This document shows positions 60,185 to 64,000 of a stretch of DNA of 64,000 nt, in pieces. Position 1 is the stretch's first letter. Each line of letters begins with the position of its first letter. The notes below the pieces were generated by a model, which had not been told where the DNA came from, ran no database searches, and saw only the letters and a list, made by a program, of their open reading frames with translations. Both the position numbers and the translations under genes were made by a program. Source of the DNA: JAJPKK01 sp963702755 (GTDB taxonomy: Bacteria; Pseudomonadota; Alphaproteobacteria; Rhizobiales; Xanthobacteraceae); assembly GCA_963702755.1 (NCBI GenBank), contig CAVPDZ010000005.1, positions 186,001 to 250,000 of the forward strand, read 5' to 3'.

Positions 60185-61801
60185 TCAGAAGATGTGGCTA
60201 AAGATCCAATACAAACTGCCCGACAAAAGTATGGCGGCGGGCAAGGTCAACACCCAGGCCATCAACAAATTGCGGACGGTGGCCCACTGCAAGCCGGAGC
60301 CGTTCGCCGCCATCGTGCCGGCGACACCTGACGACAGCACGTGAGTAGTGGACACTGGCAGTCCGAAGTAATCCGCGGCTCCGATGGTGGAGGCCGCTAC
60401 CAGTTCCGCGCATGCGCCCTGCGCGTAGGTCATATGCGCCTTGCCGATCTTCTCGCCGACCGTCACCACGATGCGCTTCCACCCGATCATGGTACCGAGG
60501 CCGAGCGCGATCGCGACGGCAATCTTCACCCAGGTCGGGATGAACTTGGTCGCGTTGTCGAGGGACCTCTTGTAGTTCGTCAGGATCGCGACGTCTTCGG
60601 TCGACAGGTCGCTTTCCTTGTCTTTCATCAGGAAGCGGATCGCCTCTGACGCGAGGTACATGTCGTTTCGGGTGTTGCCCACCACTCCGGAAGGCACTTT
60701 GGCGAGCGAACCGTAGGTATCGACCTGCTTTGCAATGTCGCTCACCAGCACCGCAAGTGACGGGAAGGTGCCTTCGTTGATCTTGCGCTCGGCGACATAG
60801 GCCGTCACCGCCGGTCGCGGATTGCCGAGCACGTTGTAGCCGGCGGCTCTGCTGGCGATCACCTGGGCGGCCGCAGTCGAGTTGGTGCGGAACTCGATCA
60901 TCTGGCTTTCCGGCATGGCGCGGTTGAGCGCGTAGGCGGTCGGCACCGTGCCGATCAGGATCAGCATGATGAGGCCCATGCCCTTCTGCCCGTCATTGGA
61001 GCCGTGGGCAAAGCTGACGCCGGTGCAGGTGAGGATCAGGATGCCGCGGATCCACCACGGCGGCGCCGCATCGCCCTTCGGTTCGGCGTAAAGCGCCGGA
61101 TTGCGGACAACGAAGCGCAGCGCGATGAGCAGCACCGCCGCAAGGATGAACCCGAAGGCTGGCGAAAGCAGCAGCGCGTAGCCGATTTCGGTCGCCTTGC
61201 TCCAGTCGACGCCCGAAGTGCCGTCACGACCACGCAACAGCGCGTTGGCGATGCCGACGCCGATGATCGATCCGATCAGCGTGTGCGAGCTTGAGGCGGG
61301 CAAGCCGAGCCACCACGTGCCGAGGTTCCAGATGATCGCCGCGATGAGGAGGGCGAACACCATGGCGAAACCCGCCGAGCTGCCGACCTGAAGGATCAAT
61401 TCGACCGGCAGCAGCGACACGATGCCGAACGCCACCGCACCGGAGGAAACCAGCACGCCGAGGAAATTGAAGAACCCGGACCACATGACGGCGATCGGCG
61501 CCGGCAGCGAATGGGTGTAGATGACGGTCGCGACCGCGTTGGCGGTGTCGTGGAAGCCGTTCACGAATTCGAAGCCGAGCGCGATCACGAGGGCGACGAA
61601 CAGCAGAAGGAACGGCGCGATCGTCGTGATCTTCGTGCCGGACGCATCGACGTCGGCGTACAGGCTATAGGCGACGAACAGGAAGCCGGCCGCCATGATG
61701 CCGAAGAACAGGATCAGCGTCAGCGGATTAAACGGTTGATCGAGCTTAGGCTTGGGCGAAACGGCAACGCCAACCGCCCCCGGCATCGTTGTGTCGGTCA
61801 T
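60185..61801 (-). CDS. pit: PiT-family inorganic phosphate transporter
   Basis: A 538-residue inner-membrane low-affinity phosphate permease. The duplicated PiT signature is clear: GFEFVNGFHDTANAVATVI in the N-half and GVSFAHGSNDGQKGMG in the middle, plus SSSHTLIGSIIGVG and VSTTHVLSSGVAG. A large hydrophilic loop (about 310-440) is typical of the longer bacterial PiT proteins. It starts at 61801 (MTDTTMPGAVG). No phoU-like (DUF47) gene is adjacent. The frame is intact. Confidence 0.93.
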   Translation of the reverse strand: MTDTTMPGAVGVAVSPKPKLDQPFNPLTLILFFGIMAAGFLFVAYSLYADVDASGTKITTIAPFLLLFVALVIALGFEFVNGFHDTANAVATVIYTHSLPAPIAVMWSGFFNFLGVLVSSGAVAFGIVSLLPVELILQVGSSAGFAMVFALLIAAIIWNLGTWWLGLPASSSHTLIGSIIGVGIANALLRGRDGTSGVDWSKATEIGYALLLSPAFGFILAAVLLIALRFVVRNPALYAEPKGDAAPPWWIRGILILTCTGVSFAHGSNDGQKGMGLIMLILIGTVPTAYALNRAMPESQMIEFRTNSTAAAQVIASRAAGYNVLGNPRPAVTAYVAERKINEGTFPSLAVLVSDIAKQVDTYGSLAKVPSGVVGNTRNDMYLASEAIRFLMKDKESDLSTEDVAILTNYKRSLDNATKFIPTWVKIAVAIALGLGTMIGWKRIVVTVGEKIGKAHMTYAQGACAELVAASTIGAADYFGLPVSTTHVLSSGVAGTMAANGSGLQWATVRNLLMAWVLTLPAAILLSGSLYWIFSHIF

Positions 61802-61970
61802 CGGTAGTCCCCTCGGTGGTAAGCCGCGACTTTGACCGATCGGGATGACGGTTACGTGACAGTGGCGTAAGCAACCGCTGACAAGCTTGGCGGCTTGGCA
61901 GAAATGATTGATTTACAGCGCTATTTCGGCGAATAAATTTGCTTTGCCGAAGCCGCTGGAAATTGCGGTG

Positions 61971-63423
61971 TCAGCTTGCGCGCAGCGGCGCCGCGACCGT
62001 CGCGTTGGGAAGGCACAGTTCGACAATCAGTCCGCCATCACTGGCGTTGCGCGCTTTCGCGTTTCCGCCATGCAGCGCCATGATCCGCGCGGTGATCGCA
62101 AGGCCAAGGCCGACGCCGCCGCTGGCGCGATCCCTCGCCTCGTCGACGCGATAAAACGCCTCGAAGATGCGGTCGAGATCCCGATCGGGAACACCCGGGC
62201 CGTGATCGCGAACGGCGAGTATCGCCCCGCTCGGGTCGACCCGCGTCGAGACCTCCACTTTGCTCCCGACGGGCGTGAATCGAATGGCATTGCGCATCAC
62301 GTTATCGACCGCGCGCCGCAGCAACTCGAAATTGCCGAGCGCCATCACGCCGGACATCGTCGAAGGAGCGATCTCTTTGCCCATCGCCGAGGCCTCGAAG
62401 TGGGCATCTTCGACGACTTCGTTCACGAGTGTTCCGAGTTCCACCTCTTGCCGTGCCAAGGTCGGCTCGGCACCGGACAGCCGCGACAATTGCAGCGTCT
62501 GCCCGATCAGCGCATCCAGCCGTTCGACATCGCGCTCGATGCGTGAAAGCTGAACATCGAGGTTGCCGTCGCCGCGCTGCGCAAGGCCGAGCGCGACCCG
62601 CAGCCGCGTCAGCGGCGAACGCAATTCATGCGAAATGTCTCGCAGCAGCATCTCTTTCGAGGCGATCTGCGAGCGCAGGCGCTCCGCCATCTGGTTGAAG
62701 TCGCGCGCCAGGATGCCAAGCTCATCCTGCCGGCCGCACAGGCGTCCCTCGACCCGTGCATCGAGGTCGCCCGACGCCAGCGTCCTTGCCACGCCTTGCA
62801 GCTTGGTCACCGGACCGCTGATGTAGCGCGCGAGCCACCAGCATATCGCGGCGCTGATCGCGAGCGCGATCAAGAGCAGTGGGATGGTGATGCCGTCGGC
62901 GCCGAGGACGTCGATCGGCGTCGCCCCGAACCACGCCACCAGAAGCGTGTAGGCGGTGCCATCCGGTGCGACGATCTTCGGATTGGCGAGAAGGTGACTA
63001 CGATTGAACCCGGGATGGTGCGACGCCGTCACTCCGCCTGGCGACCAGTCGTAACCGTAAGGCCAGTAATGGACATTGTTTCCACCGCGGTCACCGGCTG
63101 GCGGCCGGCCATCGAGGGCAAGCCACTGCACGACGTGCTCGGGCAATGTGCGCTGCAAGATATCGCTGCCCGACGCATCGACCACATAGATGTCGAGGTC
63201 CGGATGCGCGCCGGCGACGTTAGATAGCCAGGCCCGAAGACCCGGCATGCCGCTGTCCTGCAAGGCGGTGTTCGCGCCCTGCAGTCACATCCGCAGGATC
63301 GATGCTGCTCAGCATCGTGATGCGATACCACGCGACCGTCGCAGTCACGGCGACGGCGCCGCCAAGGATCAGCACCATGGCGAGCCAGAATGAAACGAAA
63401 ATCCGGAAGAACAGCGTTCTCAC
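61971..63423 (-). CDS. CpxA-like sensor histidine kinase (one frameshift)
   Basis: About 480 residues. N-terminal membrane helix (MRTLFFRIFVSFWLAMVLIL), periplasmic domain, second helix (about 185-205), HAMP, HisKA with DISHELRSPLTRLR, and a HATPase with RNAIRFTP, DHGPGVPD and GVGLGLAI. Envelope-stress CpxA-type kinases have this architecture. The break near 63285 (TAG|ANTALQDSGMPG) is fixed by dropping one base. Its ATG overlaps the regulator stop (ATGA), so the pair is translationally coupled. Confidence 0.87.
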
Positions 63424-64000
63424 GCTCGCCTCGTATCGCTGCTGGTTAAGACGTAACCGGCGCCGCGAATGCTCCTAATCTTGACGCCGGCGCTGCGCTT
63501 TTGCGCCGCAAGCTTGCGCCGGAGGTTGCTGATATGGGTGTCGATGCTCCGGTCATAAGCCGACAGCCGCCGCCCAAGCGCGCTTTCCGTCAGGAATTCC
63601 CGCGACTGCGCGCGTCCGGGAGCCCGCATGAGCAGCTCCAGCACCCGGAATTCGGCATTCGTCAGGTGAATCGGCCGCCCATCGGCACTTGCTTCCAGCG
63701 TTTCGGCATCGAGCCGCAGGACGCCCAATGTAAATTCGCGGCTCGCTTGCTGCGCGTCGCTGTTTGCGCGTCTGAGCACGGCGCGCATGCGCGCCAACAG
63801 CTCCTTCGGATTGAAAGGCTTCGGAAGGTAATCGTCAGCCCCAAGCTCGAAACCGAGAATGCGATCGGTGTCCTCGCCGCGCGCGGTCAACATGATCACC
63901 GGCACCGATTGCTTGCGCCGCAGATCGCGCAGCACATCGAAGCCGCTGCGCGATGGCAGCATGACATCGAGGATGACGAGATCGAAACTCTCGTCGGCCA
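63420..64000 (-). CDS. CpxR-like OmpR-family response regulator (5' end off window)
   Basis: The visible 180 residues begin inside the receiver just after the phospho-Asp strand (MLPSRSGFDVLR) and include VIMLTARGEDTDRI, DDYLPKPFNPKELL and the winged helix (LTNAEFRVLELLM, SIDTHISNLRRKL, RSIRGAGYVL). It is the cognate regulator of the overlapping kinase. The N-terminal ~55 residues, including the phospho-acceptor Asp, lie at or past the right edge. Confidence 0.9.
   Translation of the reverse strand, partial: ADESFDLVILDVMLPSRSGFDVLRDLRRKQSVPVIMLTARGEDTDRILGFELGADDYLPKPFNPKELLARMRAVLRRANSDAQQASREFTLGVLRLDAETLEASADGRPIHLTNAEFRVLELLMRAPGRAQSREFLTESALGRRLSAYDRSIDTHISNLRRKLAAQKRSAGVKIRSIRGAGYVLTSSDTRRA

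Noticed and set aside
1..64000. tRNA, rRNA, prophage, integrase or transposase genes
   Set aside because: I looked for tRNA-like T-loops, transposase DDE or integrase motifs and phage structural genes and found none that I could support.

Overview
The window comes from a GC-rich alphaproteobacterium, most likely Hyphomicrobiales of the Bradyrhizobium / Rhodopseudomonas / Pseudolabrys type. The support is a set of small outer-membrane beta-barrels of the kind common in that group, a DUF2865 secreted protein, a Kdp operon with two extra tiny membrane peptides, and three families of short palindromic intergenic repeats.

Layout. 1-7.5 kb: Kdp high-affinity K+ system on the minus strand (small peptide, kdpF, kdpA, kdpB, kdpC, kdpD). 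7.9-14 kb: a receiver-LuxR regulator, four outer-membrane barrel genes plus a decayed fragment of one, and a KdpE-like regulator. 14-21.6 kb: DUF2865 protein, a large Cache/PAS/GGDEF/EAL protein, maleylacetoacetate isomerase, a degenerate EAL protein and a MarR regulator. 21.7-31.2 kb: a predicted HMW1C-type cytoplasmic N-glycosyltransferase transcribed divergently from a roughly 7.4-kb repeat-rich autotransporter whose repeats are packed with N-X-S/T sequons. 31.2-39.3 kb: cell-envelope glycan genes (GT-C-like membrane protein, GT2, GT4-like, an uncharacterised GT2-like protein, FkbM methyltransferase, OpgH). 39.4-43.4 kb: a Zn-alcohol-dehydrogenase-like protein, a dihydroxyphthalate-decarboxylase/substrate-binding-like protein and a two-subunit Rieske dioxygenase. 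43.4-45.8 kb: DD-carboxypeptidase and a secreted protein of unknown role. 46-52 kb: a possible pterin/riboflavin-type natural-product locus (divergent 6-pyruvoyl-tetrahydropterin-synthase homologue, GT4, methyltransferase, RibD-type reductase, GTP-cyclohydrolase-II-like protein) with UDP-glucose dehydrogenase between its members. 52-64 kb: polysaccharide deacetylase, isovaleryl-CoA dehydrogenase, GT2, GT-C-like protein, membrane-fused spermidine-synthase-like protein, Pit phosphate transporter and a CpxA/CpxR-like pair that runs off the right edge.

The most interesting feature is the glycosyltransferase/autotransporter pair. The enzyme family modifies Asn in N-X-S/T, and I hand-count about 46 such sites in one uninterrupted stretch of roughly 770 passenger residues. 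The pair therefore looks like a self-contained adhesin glycosylation system in an alphaproteobacterium. The second is the pterin/flavin-like cluster.

Caveat: more than twenty otherwise well-conserved genes are broken by frameshifts. Nearly all are repaired by removing one base, often at a CG step or in a G run. This looks much more like insertion-biased sequencing error than gene decay, so such genes are annotated here across the break as single genes. Start codons marked uncertain, and every 'pseudogene' reading, should be weighed against this.
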